A stretch of 64,000 nt of DNA from Amycolatopsis camponoti. Its GTDB lineage: Bacteria; Actinomycetota; Actinomycetes; Mycobacteriales; Pseudonocardiaceae. The stretch covers positions 4,010,501 through 4,074,500 of the forward strand of contig NZ_CABVGP010000001.1 in assembly GCF_902497555.1 (NCBI RefSeq). Reading direction: 5' to 3'. The notes beneath the pieces were generated by a model that was not told where the DNA came from, did not search any database, and saw only the letters and a program-made list of their open reading frames with translations. The translations under genes and the position numbers were made by a program. Positions 55,043 through 63,115 of the stretch are shown here, one piece after another (the stretch's first letter is position 1; the number at the start of each line of letters is the position of its first letter).

Positions 55043-55321
55043 TCACGGGTCGGCGACGATGACCCCGGTGGCGGCCAGGTGGTCGAGCGCCGCCACCATC
55101 CGCGCCCGGCAGGTTTCGCTCAGCTCCGCGGCGTCGAGCGCGTCGCGGACCGAGGCGTGCATGGCCAGGGTGCGCACGACCCGCACGACGTCCGGGGAGC
55201 CGAGGAGACACGTCTCCCGGCGTTCGCAGTGGTGGGCGATCTCGTCGAGCCGCAGCGGCACCAGCGGGTTGAGCCGGTACGGCGCGTCGAGGTCCACTGT
55301 GGACGCCCGTGCCGGGGTCAC
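55043..55321 (-). CDS. Small conserved-looking protein coupled to the NDMA-dependent alcohol dehydrogenase (92 aa)
   Basis: The GTG at 55321 overlaps the dehydrogenase stop (GTGA). The protein (LNPLVPLRLDEIAHHCERRETCLLGSPDVVRVVRTLAMHASVRDALDAAE) is all-helical, soluble and has three cysteines, two of them in HCERRETC. I do not recognise the family. The tight coupling suggests it helps the enzyme, for example in cofactor or mycofactocin electron transfer, but that is only inference. Confidence 0.7.
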   Translation of the reverse strand: MTPARASTVDLDAPYRLNPLVPLRLDEIAHHCERRETCLLGSPDVVRVVRTLAMHASVRDALDAAELSETCRARMVAALDHLAATGVIVADP

Positions 55322-56427
55322 CCGTGGACGATGACGCCGCGGATGTTCTTGCCGTCGCGCAGGTCCTGGTACCCCTCGTTGACCTGCTCCAGGGTGTACT
55401 TGCGCGTCACCAGCTCGTCCAGCTTGAGCTTGCCGGCGTCGTAGAGCCGCAGCAGCCGGACGATGTCGTACTGCGGGTTCGCCGAGCCGAAGAGCGTGCC
55501 CTTGATCGTCTTCTCGAACAGCGTCATCACGCCGCCCGAGACGTGCACGGTGAGCTTCTCGGGGTTGGCGAGGCCGGTGATGACGACCGTGCCGCCCTTG
55601 CCGACGACGTTGAACGCCTCGCTGACGACGTCTTCTTCGACGGTGCCGACGGTGATCAGCGCCTGGTCTGCCAGCTGGCCCCAGGTCAGCTCGTTGACCT
55701 TCTCCGCGGCTTCGGCGGCGGTGGCGAAGGCGTGGGTGGCCCCGAACTTGAGGGCGGCCTCGCGCTTGAACTCCACGGGGTCGACGGCGACGACGTACTT
55801 CGCGCCGGCGTGCGCGGCGCCCTGCACGGCGTTGATGCCGATGCCGCCGATGCCGTAGACGACGGTGGTGTCCCCGGCCCGGACGCCGCCGGCGTAGTTG
55901 GCCGTGGCCCAGCCGGTCGGGACTCCGCAGCCGACGAGCACGGCCGTCTCCAGCGGCAGCCAGTCGTCGACCTTGACGACCGAGTGCTGCGAGATGGTGG
56001 CGCGTTCGGAGAACGTGCCGAGCATGCACATCGCGCCGAAGTCCTGCCCGCCGCCGTGGAAGCGGAAGGTGCCGTCCGGCATGTGGCCGTCGAGGATGGT
56101 GGCACCCATGTCGCAGAGGTTCTGGCGGCCGGTGGAGCAGTAGCGGCAGGTGCCGCAGTTGGGGATGAAGCTGCAGACGACGTGGTCACCGGGCTGGACC
56201 TTGGTCACGCCCGGGCCGACGTCTTCGATGACTCCGGCGCCTTCGTGGCCGCCGATGATCGGGAAGCGCGGCACGAGGTCGTTGTCGATGAGGTGCAGGT
56301 CCGAGTGGCACAACCCGGCGGCGGTGTACTTGATGAGCACCTCGCCGGGGCCCGGGCCGTCGAGGTCCAGCTCCATGATCTCGAACGGCTTCCCGGCATC
56401 GAACAGTACGGCTGCCTTGGTCTTCAC
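55318..56427 (-). CDS. NDMA-dependent (mycofactocin-type) zinc alcohol dehydrogenase (369 aa)
   Basis: A medium-chain Zn dehydrogenase with catalytic ligands in GLCHSD, GGHEGAG and VGCGVPTG and the four structural cysteines NCGTCRYCSTGRQNLC. The cofactor fold is VVYGIGGIGINAVQGAAHAGA. The overall sequence matches the NDMA-dependent family, which keeps NAD(H) bound and passes electrons to mycofactocin in vivo. GTG at 56427 has GGAGGAGA upstream. It follows an AcoR/MimR-like activator gene and an inverted repeat, so induction by an alcohol or alkane product is likely. Confidence 0.9.
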   Translation of the reverse strand: MKTKAAVLFDAGKPFEIMELDLDGPGPGEVLIKYTAAGLCHSDLHLIDNDLVPRFPIIGGHEGAGVIEDVGPGVTKVQPGDHVVCSFIPNCGTCRYCSTGRQNLCDMGATILDGHMPDGTFRFHGGGQDFGAMCMLGTFSERATISQHSVVKVDDWLPLETAVLVGCGVPTGWATANYAGGVRAGDTTVVYGIGGIGINAVQGAAHAGAKYVVAVDPVEFKREAALKFGATHAFATAAEAAEKVNELTWGQLADQALITVGTVEEDVVSEAFNVVGKGGTVVITGLANPEKLTVHVSGGVMTLFEKTIKGTLFGSANPQYDIVRLLRLYDAGKLKLDELVTRKYTLEQVNEGYQDLRDGKNIRGVIVHG

Positions 56428-56496
56428 GGCCCATCTCCTCCACGTGCGGCGGTGCACCTTCGTGCCTCGATTGTGTGGAGACCGGGCGTCGGTGGA

Positions 56497-56515
56497 GTGT
56501 CCAAATCCCGGACAC
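56497..56515. promoter_or_regulatory. Candidate activator site upstream of the alcohol dehydrogenase
   Basis: GTGTCC-N7-GGACAC, a perfect inverted repeat 70 bases upstream of the dehydrogenase start, just after the regulator gene. Confidence 0.55.
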
Positions 56516-56520
56516 CGGGG

Positions 56521-58134
56521 TCAGCGGACCCGCAGCGCCCGCATCCGGTTGTAGAGCGTCGAGCGGCTGATGCCGAGCTGCTTGGCCGCCCGCACCTTGT
56601 TGCCTTCGCACGCGCGCAGCGTCCGGACGATCACGTCGTACTCGGCCTGCTCCCAGCCGCTCAGCGCCGCGCCCGGGGCGGTCTCCGTGCAGCCCGGGGC
56701 CACGTCCTCGGCCGTGAGGTCGCCCGCCGAGCGGCGGTCGGCCGCGCCGGCCAGGACTCCGGCCAGCTCGCGCAGATTGCCCGGCCACTGCTGGGATCCC
56801 AGCAGCTCGAGCGCCCCCGGGGTCAGCCGGAGCGAGTCGCCGAAGCCGCGCAGGAGGGTGCGGGCGAGCGCCGGGATCTCGTCGCGGCGCTCGCGCAACG
56901 GCGGCAGCTCGATCCGCCGGTGCATGCGCGCCGCCAGGGTCGCCTGTTCGCCGTGCAGCTCCGACGGCGGGCCGCTGAGCAGCGCGAACCACGCCGTCGT
57001 CGTGTCCAGCAGCCGGGCCAGGCGGACCGCCGCCAGCGGGGGCAGCAGCTGGATGCCGTCGATCACCAGCAGGCCGGGCAGCGAAGCCGCCGCGGCCACC
57101 CGCGTGCACCACTCGGCTTCGCCGGCGACGACGTCGGACGCGTCGAACTCGTGCACCGGCTGGTCCCCGGCCACGACGCGGGCCGCCGTCGTCCGGCCGG
57201 ACCCCGGTTCGCCCGAGATCAGCACCCGCCGCCGGGCGCGCCCCGCCCCGCGCAGCCGCTCGTCGATCTGGGCGGGGAAGAGCCCGCGCTCGGCCGGTGG
57301 CCGCGACACGACCGGGCTCGAAGTCCGCACCGGCGCCAGCTCGAACAGCAGCCCGGCGCTCGCCGACACCGCTTCGACGCGCACCTCGACCGGCGTGCCC
57401 GACGACAGTCGGAGACGGCCGAGACCGCGGTGCGTGCGGCCCAGCTCGCGCAGGAGCCGGTGGTCGGCGGTGTCGACCAGCTCGGTCGCCGCGGTGTTCG
57501 CGAGCACGACGTCCTGGCCGAGCGCCAGCACCGCGCACGCCCGGTGCTGCACGGACTGGAACGCGGCCAGCAGCTGCTGCTCGGCGAGCTTCGCGCCGTC
57601 GAGCAGCCGCCGTTCGATGTCGGCGACCGCGCGGCGCAGGAACGGCCCGAGCAACGCGTTGGCGTCACCGGCGGGCCCGGTGATGTCGAGGACGCCGGCC
57701 ATCCGCCGGGTCGTCGGGTGCACCACCGGATGGCCGTAGCAGGTGAACTGCTTCATGGCTTCGAGGAAGTGCTCGTCACCGTCGACGGAGACGCCGCGGC
57801 GGGTCTCGAAGGGCGTCGCGAGCGAGTTCGTCCCGGTCCGCTCCTCCAGGAACTGGCAGCCGGGGACCGCGCTGATGTTCTCCAGCGCCAGCTCGACCGA
57901 CCGCTCGGAGAACCGCCGGGCCACGATCCGGCACTCGTCGTCGGCGAGCACGACGCAGAACCGGGTGCCGGCCAGCTGCCGGGCCAGCTCGTCGAGCACC
58001 GGGGACGCGGCCCGCAGCAGCCGGCTGCGGCGGTCGACGTCGGCGACGTTCAGCCGCTCGACGGACGAGGCAGGCGAGAGCCCGGAAAGCTCCGCCCGCC
58101 GCCACGACTGCGCGATCTCGGTCCGCAGGTCCAC
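56521..58134 (-). CDS. AcoR/MimR-like Fis-family activator (537 aa)
   Basis: A GAF-containing sensor half (~1-280: EIAQSWRRAELSGLSP, TGTNSLATPFETRRGVSV), an AAA+ domain (Walker A SGEPGSGRTTAA, RIELPPLRERRDEIPALA, QQWPGNLRELAGVL) and a C-terminal Fis HTH (NKVRAAKQLGISRSTLYNRMR). The sigma-54 contact motif GAFTGA is absent, as expected in an actinomycete without sigma-54; MimR-type relatives control alkane and alcohol oxidation. GTG at 58134 has GAGGAG at proper spacing, better than the GTG two codons upstream. Confidence 0.88.
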   Translation of the reverse strand: MDLRTEIAQSWRRAELSGLSPASSVERLNVADVDRRSRLLRAASPVLDELARQLAGTRFCVVLADDECRIVARRFSERSVELALENISAVPGCQFLEERTGTNSLATPFETRRGVSVDGDEHFLEAMKQFTCYGHPVVHPTTRRMAGVLDITGPAGDANALLGPFLRRAVADIERRLLDGAKLAEQQLLAAFQSVQHRACAVLALGQDVVLANTAATELVDTADHRLLRELGRTHRGLGRLRLSSGTPVEVRVEAVSASAGLLFELAPVRTSSPVVSRPPAERGLFPAQIDERLRGAGRARRRVLISGEPGSGRTTAARVVAGDQPVHEFDASDVVAGEAEWCTRVAAAASLPGLLVIDGIQLLPPLAAVRLARLLDTTTAWFALLSGPPSELHGEQATLAARMHRRIELPPLRERRDEIPALARTLLRGFGDSLRLTPGALELLGSQQWPGNLRELAGVLAGAADRRSAGDLTAEDVAPGCTETAPGAALSGWEQAEYDVIVRTLRACEGNKVRAAKQLGISRSTLYNRMRALRVR

Positions 58135-58349
58135 TCGCACTCCTCGTCGAGCCGCTCGGCGTCCCCGGTCTTCCATCATCACACGGACCGGGCGCGGGGA
58201 GAACCTCTCCGATCGGGCAGGTGCCCGCCCGGCCCGTCCGAGCGGTTCCGCCGTCCCGGCCGGACGGTTTCCGCCGTGAGCTGTTTCGCTTGTGTGACAA
58301 GGGAAATACCGTCGGCCGCACACCTCGCCCGTTCGTGAAGGGACACCGC
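58135..58349. promoter_or_regulatory. Promoter region upstream of the broken methanol dehydrogenase
   Basis: Contains CTTGTGTGACAAG (58289-58301), five-base arms around three bases, probably an activator or repressor site; otherwise no gene. Confidence 0.4.
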
Positions 58350-58640
58350 GTGCAGGTCGACGAACTGATCAAGCCGTTCCCGCTCAAGGAGTTCCACCCG
58401 ATGCCGCGGGCGCTGCTGGGCCCGGGCGCGCATCTTCGAGTCGCTGAATTACCACGGCCTCGACCCGGTGCTCTACGACCAGGTCGAGTCCAACCCCAAG
58501 GACTACAACGTGATGGACTCCGTCGCGCTGTACCAGGAGAACGGCTGCGACGGCTTCGTCTCCATCGGGGGCGGCTCCTCGCACGACGCCTGCAAGGGCG
58601 CGCGCATCTCGGTGGCGCACGACGGGCGCAACATCCGGGC
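58350..58640 (+). pseudogene. Fragment of NDMA-dependent methanol dehydrogenase (Mno/Mdo type)
   Basis: GTG 58350 opens MQVDELIKPFPLKEFHPMPR and ALLGPGAH, the start of methanol:NDMA oxidoreductase. At about 58430 the frame changes and ~30 residues are missing; then ESLNYHGLDPVLYDQVESNP, DYNVMDSVALYQENGCDGF and VSIGGGSSHDACKGARIS follow, an iron-type alcohol dehydrogenase core. After AHDGRN (~58630) homology stops and the remaining ~300 residues are gone. AAGGGA precedes the GTG. A dead gene, formerly the methanol/formaldehyde partner of the nearby NDMA-dependent dehydrogenase. Confidence 0.85.
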
Positions 58641-58829
58641 GGCGACGTGGCCGACCTCGGCGAGGGCGCCGTCGCCGAACATGATCTCCGGTGCGTGGAA
58701 CTTGGCGATGGTGAGGCCCGCGGGCGGGACGTCGGAACACCCGGCCGGCTGGGTCAGCCCGGTGTCCGGCCAGGCGCCGTCGTCGGCCGCCCGGGAGGGC
58801 GAGGGCCGGCGAGTGAGGACCACGGGCAC
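58632..58829 (-). pseudogene. N-terminal remnant of a second iron-containing alcohol dehydrogenase
   Basis: On the opposite strand the reading PPAGLTIAKFHAPEIMFGDG followed by ALAEVGHVAARM is the start of another Fe-type alcohol dehydrogenase. It stops abruptly where the methanol dehydrogenase fragment ends, so the two remnants meet tail to tail. The start is uncertain (GTG at 58829). Confidence 0.7.
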
Positions 58830-58864
58830 TCCCGATGACGCGTCGGCGTTGACTTCCGGCCAGG

Positions 58865-59728
58865 CTACCTCGCGGTCCCGGTGGTCCGACCCGTCCGATC
58901 GGGTAGGTCGGCCCACTCCGGCAGCCGCGCGCCGTGCAGGCCCCGGTAGGCCGCGCGCTCCGGCTCGCGCCAGCCTTCCAGCAGGTCGGAGCGGGGTTTG
59001 TACACCTCGACGCCGATCGGGTGGCAGACGTCGATCGGGTCGCGGGCGCCCGGCCCCCACAGCGGGATCGAGAGGTCGCCGCCCGGGCAGGTGGACAGTG
59101 CGCACAGCAGGTCCAGCTCGGCGAAGAACTCGAAGTGGTCGCCCGGGCGCGCGGGACAGGTTTTCATGAAGTAGCGGTCCTCGTCGTTGAGCCCGGTGCA
59201 CTGGAAGACGTTCAGGACGTCGTGCACGTCGAACTCGGTGAGCCCGAACGGCGCGACCGCGCGCACGAGGTTCGAGTGGCAGTGGAAGTCGAAGTCGTCG
59301 CCGGTGAGCATCCGGTTGACGTACGGGTCGCAGCGGGTGCCGAGCAGGTCGTGCACGCGGCCGCCGTCCGCGTCTTCGCCGTGGTCTTCGAGGGTGTCGG
59401 CGGTGATCGTCGCGAGCGGGCGGAGGAAGGGCAGCGTCGACCAGAGCCGGTCGAAGGTGCTGACGTGGGCGCGCTGGAGCTGCCGGGTGCGCGCGGCCCA
59501 GAAGCGTTCGCGGGGGTCGGCGGCGTTCCACAGGTTGAGGTCGCCGACCTGCGGGCCTTCGACGGTGACGAGCCGGCAGAGGTGGCCTTTCGGGACCCGC
59601 CAGGCGCGGCCCGAGCGGATCGGGACCTCGAACGCGTCGACGAGCTCGCGGCCGTCGTCCTCGGCGAGCCGCCGGTAGAACGGCCGGTCGACGTCGAGCG
59701 CGCGGCCCTGGTAGGCGGCTGGGGGCAT
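58865..59728 (-). CDS. DUF1989 (urea carboxylase-associated) family protein (287 aa)
   Basis: The DUF1989 fold is visible as SGRAWRVPKGHLCRLVTVEGPQVGDLNLWNA, FDFHCHSNLVRAVAPFGLTEFDVHDVLNVFQ and CPARPGDHFEFFAELDLLCALSTCPGGDLS; the cysteine- and His-rich stretches likely bind metal. Relatives accompany urea carboxylase or amidase genes, though none are present here. ATG 59728 with GAGGGAGA upstream. Confidence 0.85.
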   Translation of the reverse strand: MPPAAYQGRALDVDRPFYRRLAEDDGRELVDAFEVPIRSGRAWRVPKGHLCRLVTVEGPQVGDLNLWNAADPRERFWAARTRQLQRAHVSTFDRLWSTLPFLRPLATITADTLEDHGEDADGGRVHDLLGTRCDPYVNRMLTGDDFDFHCHSNLVRAVAPFGLTEFDVHDVLNVFQCTGLNDEDRYFMKTCPARPGDHFEFFAELDLLCALSTCPGGDLSIPLWGPGARDPIDVCHPIGVEVYKPRSDLLEGWREPERAAYRGLHGARLPEWADLPDRTGRTTGTAR

Positions 59729-59874
59729 CGGGGTCTCCCTCGTGCGGTGTGGATGCCGCTCCAGCATGCCCCGGCTACGCACGGTGGCGTTCGACCACTC
59801 GTTCGGCTGCTGGGGGTCGGCCGGTCCGGCTCCTACCGTCGAGGGAGCTCTACTCGTGGGAGGAGTGACCGGCG

Positions 59875-61170
59875 GTGCTCGTGGCGTTCCAGCGCACCGG
59901 CGAGGAGTGGCGCCTGCCCGCGGCGGCGACGCACCTCGTGGGGCTGCTGCGTTCCTGGGGTCCGGGACCGGACCACCTGACGGGTCTGGCACTGACCGGC
60001 ATCACGGTCCCGAGCCGGCTGGGCCCCCGCTTCGTGGACGCGCTGGTGTTCACCCGGACGGGGGTGGTGGTGATCGCGGCGCACTCACCGGGGGCGGAGA
60101 GCGCTTGGGACCCCGGCGAGCGAGCGGGGGCCGGAGTGGAGGCGGCGAAGGGAGCCTTGGCCGCGCACGACGGTGGGCAGTACGTGACGGGGCTGGTCGC
60201 GGTGGTGCCGTCGGTGGAGGAGACGCGGGATCGGCTGGCCGAGCCGGCGGGGGATGATCCGGCGGAGCGTTCGTCGCGGCCGGGGGCGATCACGGTGCCG
60301 GAGCAGCGTTTGCCGGGGGGAGACGCGGACTGGCGTGGGGCGCAGCCGGGTGACCTGGACGCGGGGCGGCCTGGGAATGGGACGCGGCCCGAAGCAGCTG
60401 GGGCGAGCGGGGGCGAACCGGAACAGGCCTGGCGTGAAGCACGTCCCGGCGAACTCGATCCAAGCCGGGCGTGGGACAAGCCCAATCCGAGCGAGTCGGA
60501 TCCCGGCCAGGCCCGGCGCCAGTCGAGCCCGGGTGAGCCCGGTCAGGGCCAAGCCGGGTGGGAGCCGAACACGAGCGAGCCCGGCCAGGGCCAAGCCGAG
60601 TGGGCGCCGAGCCCTGGTGAGCCCGGCGCAGGCCGGGCCTGGCACGAGCCGAACACGAGCGAGCCCGACCGGCGTCAAGCCGGGCACGAACCGATCTCCG
60701 GCCCGCCGGCCCCACCCTGGCTCGGCACCGATTCCGTCCCCGGGGTGGCCGTCGTCCTCGCCGACCCTCGCGGCCTCCGGCGGATCATCGGCCAGCACAA
60801 CCGATGGCGGACCGTCTGGTCGGCCGACGACGTCCTCGACGCCTGCTACGCCCTCTCCCTCGCCCACCTCGCTCCGCCGCGGGCCGCGCTGCTCGCCGAT
60901 GGCTTTCCCGCCCGCGTCGTGGCGCGAGAGCGAGTGCCCCAGCTGCCCGCCGTCCTGCCGCTGCCGCTGCCGTTGCCGCCCGAGCCGGCGCCCGCGGTCG
61001 TCGAGGATGAGCCCGGGCCGAGGATCCCCGCTCCGCGTGGCCATTCCGTCTTCCCACGTCAGCGGCCGATCCGGCAGGTGCCCTGGGGCCTGGTCTTCGT
61101 GCTGACCCTGCTCGTCACCGTGGGCGTGATCGCCGCCGTTTTCGTGGCGCAGGTCTTCCATGGCTCGTGA
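59875..61170 (+). CDS. NERD-like membrane-anchored protein with degenerate tandem repeats (431 aa)
   Basis: Residues ~1-115 resemble the NERD nuclease-related fold (RLGPRFVDALVFTRTGVVVIAAHS), though the active-site pattern is not clear. Residues ~150-285 are a low-complexity stretch of repeats such as PGEPGQGQAGWEPNTSEP, then a folded segment (VAVVLADPRGLRRIIGQHNRWRTVWSADDVLDACYALSLAH), a proline-rich linker and one C-terminal membrane helix (WGLVFVLTLLVTVGVIAAVFVA). Start GTG 59875. Function unknown. Confidence 0.75.
   Translation: MLVAFQRTGEEWRLPAAATHLVGLLRSWGPGPDHLTGLALTGITVPSRLGPRFVDALVFTRTGVVVIAAHSPGAESAWDPGERAGAGVEAAKGALAAHDGGQYVTGLVAVVPSVEETRDRLAEPAGDDPAERSSRPGAITVPEQRLPGGDADWRGAQPGDLDAGRPGNGTRPEAAGASGGEPEQAWREARPGELDPSRAWDKPNPSESDPGQARRQSSPGEPGQGQAGWEPNTSEPGQGQAEWAPSPGEPGAGRAWHEPNTSEPDRRQAGHEPISGPPAPPWLGTDSVPGVAVVLADPRGLRRIIGQHNRWRTVWSADDVLDACYALSLAHLAPPRAALLADGFPARVVARERVPQLPAVLPLPLPLPPEPAPAVVEDEPGPRIPAPRGHSVFPRQRPIRQVPWGLVFVLTLLVTVGVIAAVFVAQVFHGS
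60410..60690 (+). repeat. Degenerate in-gene repeats (Gly/Pro/Glu-rich)
   Basis: Successive units built on a GQGQAxWxPxxxEP pattern in the NERD-like protein; such a linker may vary in length by slippage. Confidence 0.6.
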
Positions 61171-61252
61171 ATTTCGCGCCAACTAGGCCATCTGCACCGT
61201 TTCGCGGCCGCGTCTCCTGGGCACCTCCCGGCAGACGTGAAAGGGGTTCACG

Positions 61253-61915
61253 ATGCCGCGCACCCGAGCGCTCGTCCTGCTGGCCGTCCTCGCGGGCGCG
61301 TCCCTCACCGGCTGCAAGGTGCCCGACGGACTGGCGTCGGGCACCCAGCCCGCCGGGACCGGGACCGCCGCCGCACCGCCGATCGCGCCCGCCGAAGCGC
61401 GGACGCAGCTGGGGCAGCTCAAGGTCGCCGTGCGCGGCACCATGGACGGCTACAGCCGCGAGAAGTTCCCGCACTGGGACAAGGTCGACGGTGCCTGCGA
61501 CACCCGCGAGCAGGTCCTCAAGCGCGACGGCAAGGACGTGAAGACCGACGCGCAGTGCGCCGCCAAGTCCGGGACCTGGGTCAGCGCCTACGACGGCGAG
61601 ACCTGGACGAAAGCGTCCGATGTGGACATCGACCACATGGTGCCCCTCGGCCAGGCCTGGGTGAGCGGCGCGAAGTCCTGGACCCAGGAGCGCCGTGAGC
61701 AGTTCGCGAACGACCTGATCCGCCCGCAGCTGCACGCGGTCACCGACAACCTCAACGAGCAGAAGAGCGACAAGGCCCCGGACCAGTGGAAGCCGCCGCT
61801 GGTCTCCTACTGGTGCACCTACGCCACCGACTGGATCGTGGTCAAGAGCAACTACGGCCTCACGATCACCGTCCCGGAGAAGACGGCGCTGGAAAGCATG
61901 CTCCAGCACTGCTAG
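61253..61915 (+). CDS. Secreted HNH-family (DUF1524-type) nuclease lipoprotein (220 aa)
   Basis: Lipobox LTGC gives lipidated Cys21. The mature domain has the extracellular HNH plan: YSREKFPHWDKVDGACDTREQVLKRDG, VDIDHMVPLGQAWVSGAKSW (catalytic Asp-His) and HAVTDNLNEQKSDKAPDQW. A C-terminal Cys pair (YWCTY, LQHC) may make a disulfide. Such proteins degrade DNA outside the cell for nutrition or in competition. It overlaps the convergent kinase gene by four bases. Confidence 0.88.
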   Translation: MPRTRALVLLAVLAGASLTGCKVPDGLASGTQPAGTGTAAAPPIAPAEARTQLGQLKVAVRGTMDGYSREKFPHWDKVDGACDTREQVLKRDGKDVKTDAQCAAKSGTWVSAYDGETWTKASDVDIDHMVPLGQAWVSGAKSWTQERREQFANDLIRPQLHAVTDNLNEQKSDKAPDQWKPPLVSYWCTYATDWIVVKSNYGLTITVPEKTALESMLQHC

Positions 61916-62736
61916 AACGTGCGCGCCGCGGCCACCGCCTGCCCGGCGTACGACCGTCCGAACAGGACGGTGTGCACGAGCAGCGGGAACAGCTGGTGCA
62001 GCCCGATCCGCCCGGCCCAGCCTTCGGCCAGGGGCGTGACCTCCTCGTACGCGCCCAGCACGCTGCCGAGGTGCGGGCAGCCGAACAGGTGCAGCATGGC
62101 CAGGTCCGTCTCGCGGTGCCCGCCGTGGGCGGCCGGGTCGATCAGCCACGCCTCGCGGCCGTCCCACAGGACGTTGCCGGTCCACAGGTCGCCGTGCAAC
62201 CGGGCCGGCGGCTCGGCCGAGGCCGGGATGCGCTCGCACGCGCGCTCGAACAGCGTCACGTCGTCCGTGTCGAAAGTCCCCGCGTCGAACGCCCGCCGGA
62301 CGTAGGGCAGCACGCGGTGCGCCGCGTACCAGGACGCCCAGTCCTCGCCGGGCACGTTCGCCATCGGTGCCCGGCCGATCCACGCGTCGGCGGGCCCGCC
62401 CGGGGGAGCGGCGCCGAACGCCGGCGCCCCGGCCGCGTGCAGCCGAGCCAAGCCGCGCCCGAGCCGTTCGGCCGCCGGCGCCGAAGACCGGCCCGCGGTG
62501 ACGCGCTCGACGACCAGCAGGTTCTCGTCGTGGCCGGCCACCGACGGCACCGGAACCGCCTTGGCCGAAGCCAGCCAGCGCAGGCCCGCCGCCTCGGCCG
62601 CGATCGCGCCCGGTCCGTGCCCGCGCTTGACCACGACCACGCGGCCGTCGTCGAGGACGGCTTCACGAAGATCCCCCGCCATCGGACGCCACTCGGTGAC
62701 GGAGTGCCCGGTGAGGCGGGCCATGGGCACGGTCAT
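61912..62736 (-). CDS. Fructosamine kinase family protein (274 aa)
   Basis: An aminoglycoside-phosphotransferase-like kinase: VVVVKRGHGPGAIAAEAAGLRWL (ATP Lys), LVVERVTAG, catalytic loop ARLHGDLWTGNVLW and metal-binding LIDPAAHGGHRETDLAML. It phosphorylates Amadori-type sugar adducts on amines, a repair of glycated proteins or amino acids. ATG 62736 (or 62724). Monocistronic. Confidence 0.88.
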   Translation of the reverse strand: MTVPMARLTGHSVTEWRPMAGDLREAVLDDGRVVVVKRGHGPGAIAAEAAGLRWLASAKAVPVPSVAGHDENLLVVERVTAGRSSAPAAERLGRGLARLHAAGAPAFGAAPPGGPADAWIGRAPMANVPGEDWASWYAAHRVLPYVRRAFDAGTFDTDDVTLFERACERIPASAEPPARLHGDLWTGNVLWDGREAWLIDPAAHGGHRETDLAMLHLFGCPHLGSVLGAYEEVTPLAEGWAGRIGLHQLFPLLVHTVLFGRSYAGQAVAAARTF

Positions 62737-62770
62737 GTCCCGCACGCTACCGGCGCGCTACGGTGGGCCG

Positions 62771-63115
62771 GTGCAGGACTTCGAACGGGTGCTCGGCGAG
62801 CTGGCGGACGTCGAACGGTCCGAGGCCCGCGACTACTCGTCGTTCAGCGTGCGCGGCAAGCGGTTCGGGTACTACTGGCCGCGGACGCGGACCCTCGGCC
62901 TGAAGCAGACGATCTCCGAGCAGCTCGCCCTGGTCTCCGAACGCCCCGACGTCTTCGAGGTGCAGTTCACCGCGGGCGGCTTCGGCTGGGTCGTCGTGTA
63001 CCTCGACGGCGTCGAGCCCGACGAGGTCGCCGAGCTGATCTACGAGGCCTGGCGGCTCTCGGCCCCGGAGGAGCTGGTCGCCGAGGTCCCCTTCACCAGG
63101 ATCGCCCGCGCGTAG
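62771..63115 (+). CDS. MmcQ/YjbR-like small protein (114 aa)
   Basis: Matches the MmcQ/YjbR fold: GKRFGYYWPRTRTLGLKQTISEQLALVSERPDVFEVQFTAGGFGWVVVYLDGVEPDEVAELIYEAWR. Family members are proposed DNA-binding, but the function is unproved. Start GTG 62771. Its last 76 bases overlap a convergent GNAT gene. Confidence 0.8.
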   Translation: MQDFERVLGELADVERSEARDYSSFSVRGKRFGYYWPRTRTLGLKQTISEQLALVSERPDVFEVQFTAGGFGWVVVYLDGVEPDEVAELIYEAWRLSAPEELVAEVPFTRIARA

